A stretch of DNA of 64,000 nt from assembly GCA_008704415.1 (NCBI GenBank), contig VXIS01000032.1, forward strand, positions 1 through 64,000, read 5' to 3'. Numbering within the stretch: the stretch's first letter is position 1; each line of letters begins with the position of its first letter. The DNA comes from Sphaerosporella brunnea. Taxonomy: Eukaryota > Ascomycota > Pezizomycetes > Pezizales > Pyronemataceae. Positions 24,648 to 36,481 of this stretch are shown one piece after another. The notes under the pieces are model-generated. The model did not search any database and had not been told where the DNA came from. It was given only the letters and a program-made list of their open reading frames with translations. The position numbers and the translations under genes were made by a program.

Positions 24648-25693
24648 CTTGCGGGTTCCGTTTTTTTTGAAGCATCTGCATAAGAGTTGAAACGAAGCCC
24701 TGCAGCTGCGTCATTATTGGGCTGGAGATTTCTTTTGGGAAAACACCCCTTCGGCGAGGCAGATCGCTAGCTGGATGGCGGCGGCGGCCGTTGAGATGGG
24801 ATAGATTGATACGCGAGATGGGGCCCACGCGGGGGCTGGCTGGCTGGCTGGCAACAACGTGTCGAGACTCGAGGCGCGGTTGCGTTGAACGTGGCCGTGG
24901 CCGGCCAACGCTAACCACGGTACAAGTCGACTTCTCACTTATATGAACATTTGTATATATAAAAGAACAAGCTCTCCCTCGGGTGAACCCCCGAGTTTTG
25001 TTATGGGGGACAAGCAAGCCACATTCTCTATACGAACCCTTTTTTTTCTCGCTTTATAAGAATACGCCCCGACCGTATCCTTATAGAGAAGAAGTCGGCG
25101 ACTGTTGTGTGTGTGAGCGGAGACAAGGGTTGTTGTTAATATTCCTCCGACAGCCGTACGTTGCTTGCTTGCCTTGCCTTGCTGCGGTCAACTCCGGAGC
25201 TCTCGATGTAAAAGGCGGCAAGTGTAGTAGTTGTGAAGAAACAACAAATTGCGTTGCTTGCCCCCCCTGCCCCCTCCCCCAAAAACACCTGGTGTGCATG
25301 CAGCTGGCCCGCTTCGTCCGCTCGCTGCTGCATGACCAAAAAAAAAAAAAAAACAGTTCACGGACATTTCGCTAGAAAAGTATGTATGTATACATATGTA
25401 GCCTGGGTTTCCAGAAGACGCACAGACGAAACGCTACTGCAGAGGAAGCTGGAGAAAAAAAAAAAAAAAACGTTGAAGCCTGGGTTTGGTGGGGGAAGGG
25501 GATGGTTTTCGCGCGGGCGAGCCAACTCCGTATGGTACGTACTTAAAGTACTCTAGAGGCTAGAGCAGCCCTTGCCCTGCAGAACATGTATGATGTTCTT
25601 CTTCTTCTTTTCCCTGGGGATTGAAGGCGCTTGTAGGCCAGGCAGGCCCCCCCTTTGCCGTGAGCGGTTTTTACCGTACGTATGTGGGCAGGT

Positions 25694-25724
<31 letters not shown>
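25694..25724. repeat. (GCA)10 microsatellite
   Basis: About ten uninterrupted GCA units; a shorter CAG array recurs near 25840-25860. Confidence 0.93.
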
Positions 25725-25725
<1 letters not shown>

Positions 25726-26734
25726 TCTCGTTGGAATGGTAACTGAACGGTTATGATACAAATATATCCGAAATAATAATAACAAGTCACGGTTTGTGTG
25801 TATATCTAGATATATCGGTGTATAAAGAGCGGCAGATGTGCAGCAGCAGCAGCAGCAGCTGGCCCGGGAAATACATACCTACACACATAGGGTATTGTGT
25901 GTGTGAGATAAGTGTGCAGAATAATTTACAGACAAGCGTTTTTTGGTGAGGGCACACTATGGATCTTGCTGCCTTGCCTGCTCTTGCTCTTCTGGCTGTG
26001 GGCCCGCGGATCGGATGTGTGTGTGTGCCAAACTGGCTTCAGCGAGAGAGAGAGAGGGGAGGGGAAAGGAAAATGACGCCCCCCCCCCCCCCGGCTGCCT
26101 AATATGGCTCGAGTTGCCGTTTGGAGATATATGTCGTCGAAGAATATGTGTGTGGAGGTGCATGTCCGTCAGTAGTGGTGTGTGTGCGATGCGATGCGGA
26201 GAAGCAGCTCGCTAGTTAGTTAACCTCCCTCCTCCTCCTCCTCTTTTTTAATTCCCGGCGGTCGTAAACAACATGTAAGTATGTATGACACGGCAATGTC
26301 GGAGACTGACTTCCATATCGTCACCCCATATTTTCCGATGGGTGGTTGGCCTTGTTGGCCCAATCGGATGCCACTGAGCGCTTTGCCTCTGGGTATGGCG
26401 CGAAGGAAAAACCACTAAACCTTCGTGGAATAAACCACACAAATTAGCCGCGCCTAGGCGCAGGCGAGCTCCCTCCCATTCCTTTCTATGGATCGAGCCC
26501 GACCCACCTCCTCCAGAGTCACCACGCGAGCGCAGAACGGTCCCTCGTTCGTAAAAAAAAATAAAAAAATGAAAAAATCAACATCAGCCAAAACGAAATC
26601 CTGGTGCCCAACCGACGGTAAGGAGAGTTGTGAGGAGTAGCAGGAGGAGGAGCTCTTTGTGTCGGATCAAAGAGCGTTTTTTTTGTTTTTTTTAGAGAGA
26701 AGCTCAGCTCTCTCTGCTCCAGAAGTTGAAGTCG

Positions 26735-27241
26735 CTACTCACTATCACGCCTGCAACAACATTCAGCTGCGCCGATAATGAATGGGTGGCAGGGATTGAT
26801 CGGCATAGGTACTCTCTGCTCGCGCCCAACCAATTGCATTATACGTGACGTGACGGGTGTTTCCGGGGGGAGGGGAGCTTTTAAGTCCTCGTCAGAGCCA
26901 ATGCCCTCGTCCAAGGATTCGCTGTCACTTGTTACTGTCAATTGTTGTGTGAGAAGTTCATGGCTTCAGCCAGAGAGGGAGGGGCTTTGAAGAAGAAGTT
27001 CATACCTACCAAGGAGAAAAGAGATCGACGCCGAGGGGTTATAACTCAAAGAACCTTCCCGTTTACGTGTGAAGTATGACCCGACCATCGAAGAACCAAA
27101 AGGCGGACGAAGTGTCTCTCCATCGCAATGCGTTGGTGCTTCATCCATTGCCGGAAGTTGGACAAACAGCATGTTTTCCGGAACCACCTCGATCTTCAAC
27201 CCATGCAGCGTCGAGCTTCTCTGCTCTGTAGAGTAAAACAC
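26735..27241 (-). CDS. Unrecognised spliced gene fragment
   Basis: Two minus-strand open frames, about 27007-27241 and 26735-26939, become one frame when a GTAGGT..TTGACAG intron is removed. The product reads LHGLKIEVVPENMLFVQLP ... SISFLLGVTSDSESLDEG ... EDLKAPLPPETPVTSRIMQL and ends CCCRRDSE. Codon use and composition look coding. There is no ATG at the left limit (the frame begins GTG just before a TCTACAG acceptor-like site), so upstream exons are probably missing from this model. A GTGAGT donor overlaps the last codons, so it may also continue downstream. No domain is recognised. Confidence 0.4.
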
Positions 27242-27825
27242 TCGCGGATCAAGCGCGGTCCCACTCGCACAGATTCCTTAAACTTCTTTGCACATCGCGC
27301 AAAAATGAGAAATTTACAGACAGGACCAAATTATGGGGGCCGAATAACCAAAAATGAGGTCAATTTGGTTGGAACACCGATTGGTAGCGGAATGAACCCG
27401 CTCGCTCATCTATCCTTGCATAAATTGCTTACAACCAGTCTATGTACGCTGTAGCCCCATCCATCCACTATGTACGAGTACATACAATAAATGCACGCCC
27501 AAAACCAAAAGTATCTAATATACAACACTAGAAGCAAAGTGAATACAACCCGCAAAAGAAGACAATTGCCAACCCCGGATAATGTACAGGCAGAAAGTCA
27601 ACCACATGCCCAAAAAACCAAAATGTCAAAACATCAACAAGCCATCACATCCACCCACATCGGGCCATTCATTATACATGGAATAGAAGACAAAACAAAA
27701 ATGAAACCCAAAAGAGAATCGATATCAAAAAAAAAGCCAGCAACTCCTTTAACCAAAAACTGGCAGCAACAACGCCAACAACCCGCTCACATGCAAAAAA
27801 GCCCACAACCAACGGACGTTGACGT
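27242..27825. other. Intergenic region, mostly 3' flank of the next gene
   Basis: It includes an A-rich plus strand at 27490-27830, which is T-rich on the minus strand and fits the 3' untranslated region of the OSGIN-like gene. Nothing else is seen. Confidence 0.55.
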
Positions 27826-29622
27826 CTAACATATCGTGCAACCGCCCCACTGCTTATTATTCTTGTCGACGACCATGCCGACAGCTCTATCGATACCGCC
27901 CTCCATTTCTGGTCGGTCACGCTCGAAGTCTCGCACAATCTTGCCGGCGGCATAGACACAGCTTCCAAGGCCGTATCTAACCAGCGAGTCACCTGTAAGG
28001 CTGCCCACTACGAACACAGAGGGCGCGACCTCGAGGTCCATCTCAACGCGCCTGCGCATGGTGTCTGCTGAGACCCACGCCGCATCAACCACGCCGACTT
28101 CCTTCCGTAAATCGGTAGAAAGATATCCCAAGCTTCCCTTTCGGCCAGCGCAGTATTTGAGGTCGGATACGGTGCGCTCGATGACCTCGTCATCGCTGGT
28201 CAAGATTTTGACCTGGCCATCTTGGGACACCGTGATCACTTGCGCGTTCGGAAAACCTTCATATGTGGCGCTCCAATCGCGGGTACAATAATCACTGCCA
28301 CCGTTGTAGCTTTGGCCGTTCGGAGTTTTTTTGGTGGTGTTGGCGCCGGCTTGCGCTAATGTGGCTAGCTTCATTTGCCGGTAGATCTGTGCGTATTCCG
28401 GATATGCTTGAGGGTGACACCCTTTTAAAGGGCTCGGCCTCGAAGGTGTCCACTTGTAGATATGTATGATCTTTTTGTAGGGATCCTGACTTAAGATAAC
28501 ATCGGCGGCCGTGAACCCAGAACCCACAACCAAGATCGGCCCGGTTTCCGGTCTCTTCTCCGGAAACTGTGGAGGCCGCTGGAGAAGCGGAAGGAAGATC
28601 GGAGGTGGCGGGATGGTGAAGGTGAAGATGCCGGTAGCCAGTACAAGGTGTTTGCAGACAATCACGAACGTGTCGCCGGACTTCCGCCGCTGAACCCGGA
28701 CAGTGAAGCCTTGGGAATTTCGAGTAATTTTCTGGACGGTGGTGTTGCAATAAACAGCCGAAGATATGCCAACCGCCTTTGGGTAGCTTGCGTAGTAGGA
28801 GGCCACGTCTCGGCGGGTAGGTCGGATCAATTCAGGCAGTTCTGTCTTATGGATGCGCTTGTAATGTTCCGGAAAAGAATATCCCGGGAGTGTAAACATC
28901 TCAGCGTAACTATGACAGCATGTGTCAGTAATCTCGGAAAATAACTGCGGTGAAGCAGCGCAGCACGCGAACCACACACCTCAACGTCCCAATATCCCAA
29001 TTCGCCGAAATCGGTTCCTCCGTCCACTGACCACCAGATTCCGGCGCTGACCCAAGGACGATGTGGTCAACTCGCTTCGCCGGATTCTTGTCCCATCCTA
29101 GCCGGGATTTCAACTCAACGCCAATCTCAGTGTCGGCATTTGGGCGCATCAACGTGTCGAGCAAGGTGTTAACTGGTAAGGCCTGGCTGGAGTATGACAG
29201 GTTCGCCGCATGGAAGTGCTCGGTAAGGTATTCGCAGGCCTTCTGCGAGTCGAGTATATCGCACAGTGACTTCCCGGCGAACTTCGAGAGCTTCCTGTGG
29301 AGAACTGCGTCCGGATGAGGACCGTGTGTGACTGGATCGTACCTCGGTACATTGCCATGCAGGATGTAACTCAGGAATAGAGCCGCGGGACCATTCCCTA
29401 CACCGAGGACCCGGTCAGTACATGATCTTCAACCTCTTCTACTTCCGATTAATCCCGGGAGGACCACCAGAATCGAGGATCCAATGCAACGCAATCAAAA
29501 GTGGAATGAGTGATGTTGTACGCACCTACTACCACGGTATCGGTTGCTCTGAAGTTCGCCAGCTCGCGATGGTAATTTGACATATCCGATGACGTATATC
29601 GTCGGCGATTGGCTGTAGGCAT
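27826..29622 (-). CDS. FAD/NAD(P)-binding oxidoreductase, OSGIN-like
   Basis: Three exons: 29526-29622, 28980-29397 and 27826-28909, with introns of 128 bp (GTGCGT..GTGTAG) and 70 bp (GTGTGT..CATAG); 532 residues. An N-terminal dinucleotide-binding loop VVVGNGPAALFLSYIL (about 30-46) is assembled across the first splice. A second Rossmann motif, ILVVGSGFTAADVIL (about 298-312), and a LVLATGIF strand are typical of flavin-dependent monooxygenase-like enzymes; FVVGSLTGDSLVRYGLGSCVYAAGKI near the C-terminus fits the last FAD-contact region. The overall order resembles animal OSGIN1/2 (oxidative-stress-induced growth inhibitors) and their fungal relatives. The substrate is unknown. The protein ends in GGCTIC. 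Confidence 0.85.
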
Positions 29623-30973
29623 GTTGACTGTTGATTCGTGCGCTTCGAGACTTTGTTTCTCTTCGGATTCAGTATAGCGTTATTTGAACCTCCAATTCAA
29701 ACTTCACTTATGCTGGGAGAAGTTGGCGGCAAAGAGTATTGGGTCGAGTAGAAGCTGGGAGGAGGTGTCAATTCAAAGGAGGAGCTGAGTTGACGCTGGT
29801 GGTGGTATGATCCGAGTATGTATCAAATTGACCGCAATGTTCCGCGCGAGCGGAACGCACCGGTGGGTCGTTGTGGTCAGACGGACAGAGAAGGTTGGAA
29901 TTCGGGGTACGAGCAGGCGGGGGAGGGTGGGGGCAGGGCTGGCAGAATCAGACCGCGTTTGTAGCAGAGAAAAAGAAGTTTCTGAGGGAGCAGCGAAGGT
30001 CGACATAGTACGATGCCGGCTTTGAATAGAAGTGGAGGCCGGAGACCACGATGTTTGCCGCTAAAAGACGTACTGGGGTGGGTCCGTGGACTATCAAATG
30101 TGTGGTGGCCAGTAGTCTCTTCTTGCTTGTATCCGACCTGACGGGAAATGGGGCAGCAGCTGAATAATAGGCAATTGAGAAGAGGCCAAGCGCAATCGAC
30201 ATCGGGCGAGGAACCGCATGATCTTGCGGACGTGTGATGCAGGGCGCGGAGGAGATAGAGTAATTCCGACGTAGGTAAAGGATGTGGGTTGATGCCTATA
30301 TTGATGAGGCGGCGAGAGTTAACGTGGTACCTGGGAGGGGGGGCGACAAGGCGGCAGAGCTCCTAATCAACGCGGCCATGATTGATCGATTGATCATCGT
30401 GGTGTTCATGCTGAAGTCACATTTCAGGGCGACACACACTGTAACTGGCAGCCGTGGCGCCGAGAGCGTGCCGTCTTTCTCTGATCTCTCGCTCGTTCCT
30501 TTTTGATTTCAAAGCCCACAGCCACCCATAGCCGTGTCCGACTCCGCGTTGCAGTGGTGGTGGTGGTGTCAGGTAGTGGCAGTCAGTTACACGCTTGAGA
30601 CAACCCACGGCTCCCAAACGGAAAGGCACCAGATGCCAAGCGGTGCAGAAACTTTAATTGTGTCTCGTCCAGAGTCGCTCAACGGAGCCTCAAAGAGTTG
30701 ATCGTTGAGCAGAGGTAACCCCACGCTGCAACTGATCCTGCCGATGGCCAGGCAGATGGAAGTGCTGTTCCGCGAGAGTGCTGTTCCACAAGGCTCCAGT
30801 AACAGCAGCGCTCCGCATTCCTGTGATTTGTCACGTCCCCTTGTCGAGTCTTGGCTGCCATATGACAAATGCTGCGCCACGACTTGCCCTCGCAAGGCAG
30901 CAGTGCCTGTGGCTGCCGGTGGCTGCCTCCCATTCCGGTGCTGTACCTCCCTCTTTTGGTATGGTGGGAAAAC

Positions 30974-31000
30974 TGTCACGTCACGTGATTTGACGTGACA
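30974..31000. promoter_or_regulatory. Inverted repeat around an E-box, possible bHLH/bZIP site
   Basis: TGTCACGTCA (30974-30983) and its perfect reverse complement TGACGTGACA (30991-31000) flank seven bases. The palindrome CACGTG sits at 30982-30987. Each arm holds a half of a CRE/UPRE-like core (ACGTCA). Binding is inferred from the sequence only. Confidence 0.4.
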
Positions 31001-33530
31001 TGACATGAGCAGGCAGGCAACCCTTGCCGTTGCGCCATTTCCCCGACCGGCCGTTGCGAAAGGGAAGCGCGGCAAACTTTTTTGTTTTTTCGTGGGGTGT
31101 GGGGGAGGGGGGGGGATGTGTGGGGTTATATAGGAGGAGGGTCGACGTTCGTCCTGTTTGCAATTCGCCTACATATGGAGATCGTGAAGCTGGGCATTGA
31201 TCGATCGTTGCTGCTGCGGTGGTGAGGAGCGTGCTTCTTCGTGTGCCGCTGTGCTATTTTTGCGGATGTTTGCTGCTGGTTAATGTTGTCGACCCGGGTG
31301 GCGTTGCCGAAGCGTGGGTGTGCGAGTGGGAGAGTGCGAGTGATGTCCTGTGGGGGTGTAATCGACGGAAACAAGCGGCCTTCTGCGGATGGTGGGTCCA
31401 TCGGTTGTCACTCGGCCGGCCCGCTTGCCCGCAAGTCTCGAACTTCTGCTTGGCTACATATGCACATCTTGTTTTGTTTTCTGCTCTCTATCGTGCGCCC
31501 AGAGGTCTCCATCGTGTGCCCAGGTGCACTCCGAAGGTGTGCCCAACGATAGTTTCACACTCAACGATTCGTCTACTCTCAGGAATCGCGCATTTCCACC
31601 ACAATCCGATTTTGCTACCTATCGAGCGGGAAGGGCCCTCTGAGCCTGTTGAGGCGCGGATTCAGGTGGCAATTGATGTTATGATGGAGAAGGGCGAGGC
31701 TGATGGAGAAGGGCGAGGGTAATGGAAATTGAGCTGCTGCAGCACGCCTTCCGCCACAACGATTCAGAGCACACTGGGGAAGATAACATCATCCCATTCT
31801 GTCTTCCTCCGCATACTACTTAAGTAGTCAGTTGCTACAACTGCTTGAGGTGGTTGTGTTTCAAGGGGGGCTGATGTAAACACAACAGCTGCAGAACAGG
31901 CATGTGCAGAAGTCCAAAGAAGAGGAGGAAAAACTACAGGTGAAGGAGCACAGAAAGCAACTGCGCAACTCCCGCTCTTAGCAAAAGAAGGCAATGATGG
32001 CTTTATGTGTGGAAATCCGGCAGGAAAGGCGTAGACGCCGTGTGCAATAGATTGTTGGGTCGTATGTATGACATTGTATGTATGTATGTATGTAGTTTTA
32101 TCGTTGAGTATGACATTATCGTTGAGCTTCCTTCGGAGTGCGAACGCCAGGGTGTGGTAACACTAGAGCTAACTCTGTTTGATGACTGGCCGGAATTCCT
32201 ACCTCCGACCGACGACGCGCAGCGCAGCGAAGGCTAACAAGTAAGTAACGAACTAAAGCTGCAGCATTAGCACCCCCAAAAACCGTCTGCCGACCTCCTG
32301 CCGCTTACGGCAAGAACATGGCTTCAACGCCATCGTGAAGAAGTGACGGGTGGCTTTTTAGGTAATAACGCGAACACCAGCCCAGCCAGCCGTTGCTGTG
32401 CCGCCTCCCCATCTTGCGGGAACGGCGGCAGGGCGTGAAAAGCAGCCGCAGCTGCACCACCGCTATATAGGCAAGTATGTATGTACGAGTAGGCATATGG
32501 TGGGAACTCTAGTTGGGAGACGCAGGGTCTTCCACGATATCGTGAATTCGCGGCCGTTGGTGTCGGGACGGACTCGGGACTCGGGACTCGGGAGTTCCTC
32601 CCTGGTTTGGTTTCGATGGGAGATGGCCGGCCGGCGGCGCGAGGGCTAGAGTAGCTCTAATGAAACGTACAGGCAGTCGCTGACTGGCCATGACCTCACA
32701 GTCTAGCATTTCGGGACCTTCGGGTGGTTTACCTACGTGTCTGTCTGTACCTACCCTACGGAAACATCTTGCTGCTGTTTTCCCGCCGAAAGTCGAAACG
32801 GCTCGCCCACATGAGTCCAGCCCCACCCCACATCGGATGCTTGCATAGCGACGGCGACGATGCACAGATGTAGATGACGGGGAGCGACAGGTCTGCACTG
32901 CAGCGTTGATCGATGTCATGGGCCACGGTGAGGTGCTATATACTGCGCTCTTTGCGTTTAGGTCGGACGTGTACCGAGATGAAGAAACTGGGAAAAGGAC
33001 CGACCGTGTACCGGTAGTGCCTTAGATATGTACTCGTACACTCTACTCAGGTAGTTACCTAGGGTAGAGTAGTACTAGTACATCACGTACCAAACTTGTA
33101 TTAGGTATGACGGTGGATGATGATGATGATGGGGCGCTGATCGGTGTGGCAGCTAATGAATCATGCTGAACAGGTGGAGGAGGAGCTCCAGATGCTGCAC
33201 GACACTGCTCTTGACTTATTGCTGCCTTGATCGTACATACATGATGCTAATCACCTGGTCCTCGCTTGCTCGCACAGAACCTGCCGCTTGCTGCCTGTGA
33301 TATTTTCGAGCAGTAGGTTCGTTCAACGTCGCGTGCTGCGCGCGTTGTCGTGGCCGAACCTTATTTTCCAAAGAGGCAGCTGGCGGGGGCGGTTGGGCCA
33401 AAGCCGATTGTCAAGAGAATGGGGGGCATTTGAAAGCGCGAGCACGATCAGATGGCCCCAGGGCCGCCAGCCGTCCTACGGGTCGAGGGACGCTTTGCGC
33501 TTGCTTGGCTGCGGGTTGCTTCGGTGATGG

Positions 33531-33576
33531 CTTGGTTGCTTGGTTGCTTGGTTGCTTGCTTGCTTGCTTGCTTGCT
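33531..33576. repeat. (TTGC/TTGG)n tetranucleotide array
   Basis: Alternating TTGG and TTGC units end in a pure TTGC array, the same unit type as the array near 7305-7347. Confidence 0.85.
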
Positions 33577-34309
33577 GGTGGGCTGCGGTTAGCGTCGCAG
33601 CAGGTGGTGGCGGTGTCTGGAGGTGGACCGGGCAGGGGTGCCGCGACCCCCATCAGCCAAACACCCAATCAGACCTGCCGTGCGCTTTGTTCCGCGGGCC
33701 AATCAGCGCGCGAACTCTTATCTTCGCTGGTATGCTCCCTTGCCTGCCTCCCCCGATATGCAGGTCAATAAGCTGCCTGCCCAGGCCCACCCAGAAACCC
33801 ACCAAAGACTCCATTGGAAGATCCCCTTATCCAGCCCTCCACCGACTGGCCACCCAAATACAATCCCGCTCCGTTACGATCCCGTGCGATTTAACCTCCC
33901 CACAAACAAGTCCACCCACTTAATTATCCCCGCCCTTCGCCGCCACCTGCCTCACCCTCAACCACTTACATCTGGTCCCTTCCTATTCTATATCACCGAG
34001 AAAGAGACAGAGAGAGAGTACGGCCTCAATGCCATTTTAAACCCACCAGAACCCCCCCGGTAGTGTGTGTTGTGCATCCATCCCGAGTCCTCTCGCCGAA
34101 TCCACCTTGCTTGCTTACCCATCTGCCAACTTCCGATCCTGAACGTCTCCCTCGAAGCTTGCGAGTGTCCACTTCCCCCCCGCGATCTTATATATCTTTC
34201 TCCTGATATCTAAACCCGCCGCTTCCCCAATCTTTGTTGAGTTGACATACACCTCACGCGACCCCCCACCCCCGGCCCAACCAATCGAACCCCAACTCAC
34301 CTCCCAACA

Positions 34310-35324
34310 ATGTACGCCGCCCAATCCCCAGTACGCCGCCTTAGTACTCAGAGCACCCTGAGCACCCTGAGCAACCACTCCTCCCCGCAAACCTCCCCGC
34401 CAAACACTGCGAATGGCTTCCCTCCGCACAATCTCATCCCCGTGCCGTGTCGTCAGCTGCACCCGCCGAAGATGCCGATGTATCGCCCTGCCGTCCTGCG
34501 GGCGATCGACCATGTCTCACGCGCAAATTTGCCTTCGCCATCGACGTCGCCGAAGTCCATGAGTTCCGATCTGTTCGACTTTAAGCGCGAAGCGCAGTAC
34601 GAGGACGACGAGTTTGAGGATTCGATTGGCGAGGAGTGCGAGGAGGAGGAAACAGGAAGGGTTACCGGACCACCGGAGAGAAATCACTGGAAGGTATGTT
34701 GGCTTTTGTTATTGTCTTTGTGTGTCGAGACTGGGGGCGTGGTTGGGTTGTTATATGCGTGAAACACCCGGATGGGTTGCGGGACCTTGTTGGCTTTTTG
34801 CGTGCTTTGTAACAAACGTGATTGCTAACTCATCTTGCGTGATACAGCCCGACGCCGAAGCTATCGTCTGCGACTCTCCATCGTGCATCAAGCAGTTCTC
34901 GTTCTATGTCCGCCGTCATCACTGTCGGAGGTGAGTTCCTGCCCCTAATCCTCGCCAATCTCATCCCCCTGTCAACACTTGACTAATCACGGCGCATGCG
35001 GTTAGGTGCGGAAACGTTTTTTGCTATCAACATGCATACCACTTTCTCCCGCTCAACCAGAACAGCCGGGTTCACCCCCAGGGTATCCAGTCAAGAGTCT
35101 GCGACACGTGCTACGGCGACTACCGACGGTTTCGCGCCGCTCGTCGCTCCGGATCGATGAGCTCCTCCTCCACTAGTTCGACCCTTTCGGTCAGCCCCCC
35201 GAGTGGCATCGGCATGGGCATCAAGCCAATTCCTCGTGGGAATGAGAGCGTCGCCCATCTTGCGGGGAAGATGGGAAGTTACGTCGGCTCTGTTCCTAGA
35301 GACTGGAGCTGGAGCACGTTCTAG
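34310..35324 (+). CDS. FYVE zinc-finger protein
   Basis: Three exons: 34310-34693, 34848-34930 and 35006-35324, with introns of 154 bp (GTATGT..ATACAG) and 75 bp (GTGAGT..GTTAG); 261 residues. Residues 1-128 are Ser/Pro-rich with an acidic patch. The FYVE finger follows from about 129: PDAEAIVCDSPSCIKQFSF, then RRHHCRRCGNVFC, then CDTCYGDYRRF, giving eight zinc-binding Cys/His positions and the basic RRHHCR phosphoinositide-binding motif. FYVE domains bind phosphatidylinositol 3-phosphate on endosomes. The second intron cuts between the RRHHCRR and CGNVF parts of the motif. No VHS, RING or kinase domain is present, so it is not Vps27, Pib1 or Fab1 as such. A Ser-rich tail follows and the protein ends WSWSTF. 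Confidence 0.9.
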
Positions 35325-36481
35325 ATTTTTTTTGCGTTCTAGATGTCTGCACGCTCATCAATCACCTGCCTCGACATTCCATATACCCTTTTGCATAACG
35401 AAGCAGGTCCAAATCCCTGAATTGATCTGGCTCTGACTTTCCGATCAATGTTACCCCTCATTCTCCTCACTCGCCCATGGTATGCATCGGTTGGTTCAGT
35501 TTTGCTTTTTTTTCTTTTTTTTTTCTTTTTTTCTTTCCTTTTTCTTATTTTCACCTCATGCTGGCATACCCACCAATCACCCCACGCGCAATGAGATTAT
35601 CGAAATCAGCCCATTTTGATATCTCCGATTTTTGGTGTTTTCTCGATTATAAGATTCTGGAGTTTTTTGTTTTTGTTTTTGTTTTCTCTTTTTTCCCTTC
35701 CAGTGTTTTATATATAGAACGGATGAGCGTTTTTGGAGTCTTTTGCTATTGCTTTTTTTATTTTTTCTTTTGGTACTTTCGTATACATACTTGCTGTCAG
35801 AGGGGGGCGTGGGGGAGTGGCTTTGTTTGGAGTTTACTTACGTTTTTCGATACCTGCTCTGCGATAGATGCCGGTGGCTATTATGCTTTTTCGTGCGCAA
35901 GACGGACTGGCGTTTACTTTTCTTTTATGACTTAATGGGGGGCAGGCAGGGGGACGCACGGGAAGGGAACGGGAACCTGTAATATAGTCTCTGTCAAGAG
36001 TGTGAATATACGTGCCGGAAGTCTAAAGATGATGCCAAATTCAAGCGAAGGTAAACAGGCTTAGTGCTTCGCTAAATAAGCCACATAACCTCGCTGCTCA
36101 ACCCTTTCTATGTATGTTTTTTTCTGCGGATGCCGATAGGTCTCGCCATCTCTGTGTGCTTTGTACCTTTTCAATATCTCAGAATTCGCACTAACCCTAT
36201 TGCAATGAATGGGAATGTTTGGCTCCGAGTGCGTTGCTGTGACAAACACCAAACCCTCCGTTGAGCCACGTTACACAACGCTTCAATGAGTTTGAGCCGC
36301 GCGACACGTCCGCTCCATCCGTCGCCATACCCGCCATACCATAGCCCTCCCATAGCCTCTCTTTTGACCGACACCATTCCATCCACGATCATCCCCACGA
36401 CTTTTACGCGTCTCTACCAAACCTAACAAGAACCACTACAACAACCATCACCACCACCACTAACACCAACCCGCCATCATC
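35325..36481. other. Intergenic region
   Basis: T-rich plus strand at about 35500-35770 follows the FYVE gene and fits a 3' flank. The last 100 bases before SAP18 are CA/CCA-rich, a usual fungal 5' leader composition. No gene is seen. Confidence 0.6.

Larger units (their letters stand above)
23817..26734. other. Microsatellite-rich intergenic region
   Basis: This lies between the 3' ends of two convergent genes. No gene is supported. T runs follow the upstream stop codon directly (23818-23915), as in a pyrimidine-rich 3' flank. Further on there are GTT, CAG, A, G and C tracts (C run near 26081) and several short direct repeats. Confidence 0.65.
29623..34309. other. Long divergent intergenic region
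   Basis: It lies between two genes transcribed away from each other, so it holds both promoters. No gene is supported in 4.7 kb. Features are a CACGTG-centred inverted repeat (30974-31000), an ATGT array near 32065-32095, tandem ACTCGGG units near 32568-32592, a GAT array near 33116-33131 and a TTGC/TTGG array (33531-33576). Confidence 0.6.

Noticed and set aside
27491..27829. Plus-strand Lys/Gln-rich frame of 112 codons
   Set aside because: Lies on the antisense of the OSGIN-like 3' flank; composition reflects an A-rich tract.
31219..31722. Plus-strand frame of 167 codons starting with a hydrophobic stretch
   Set aside because: Starts at GTG-type codon, no conserved motif, lies in repeat-rich divergent promoter DNA.
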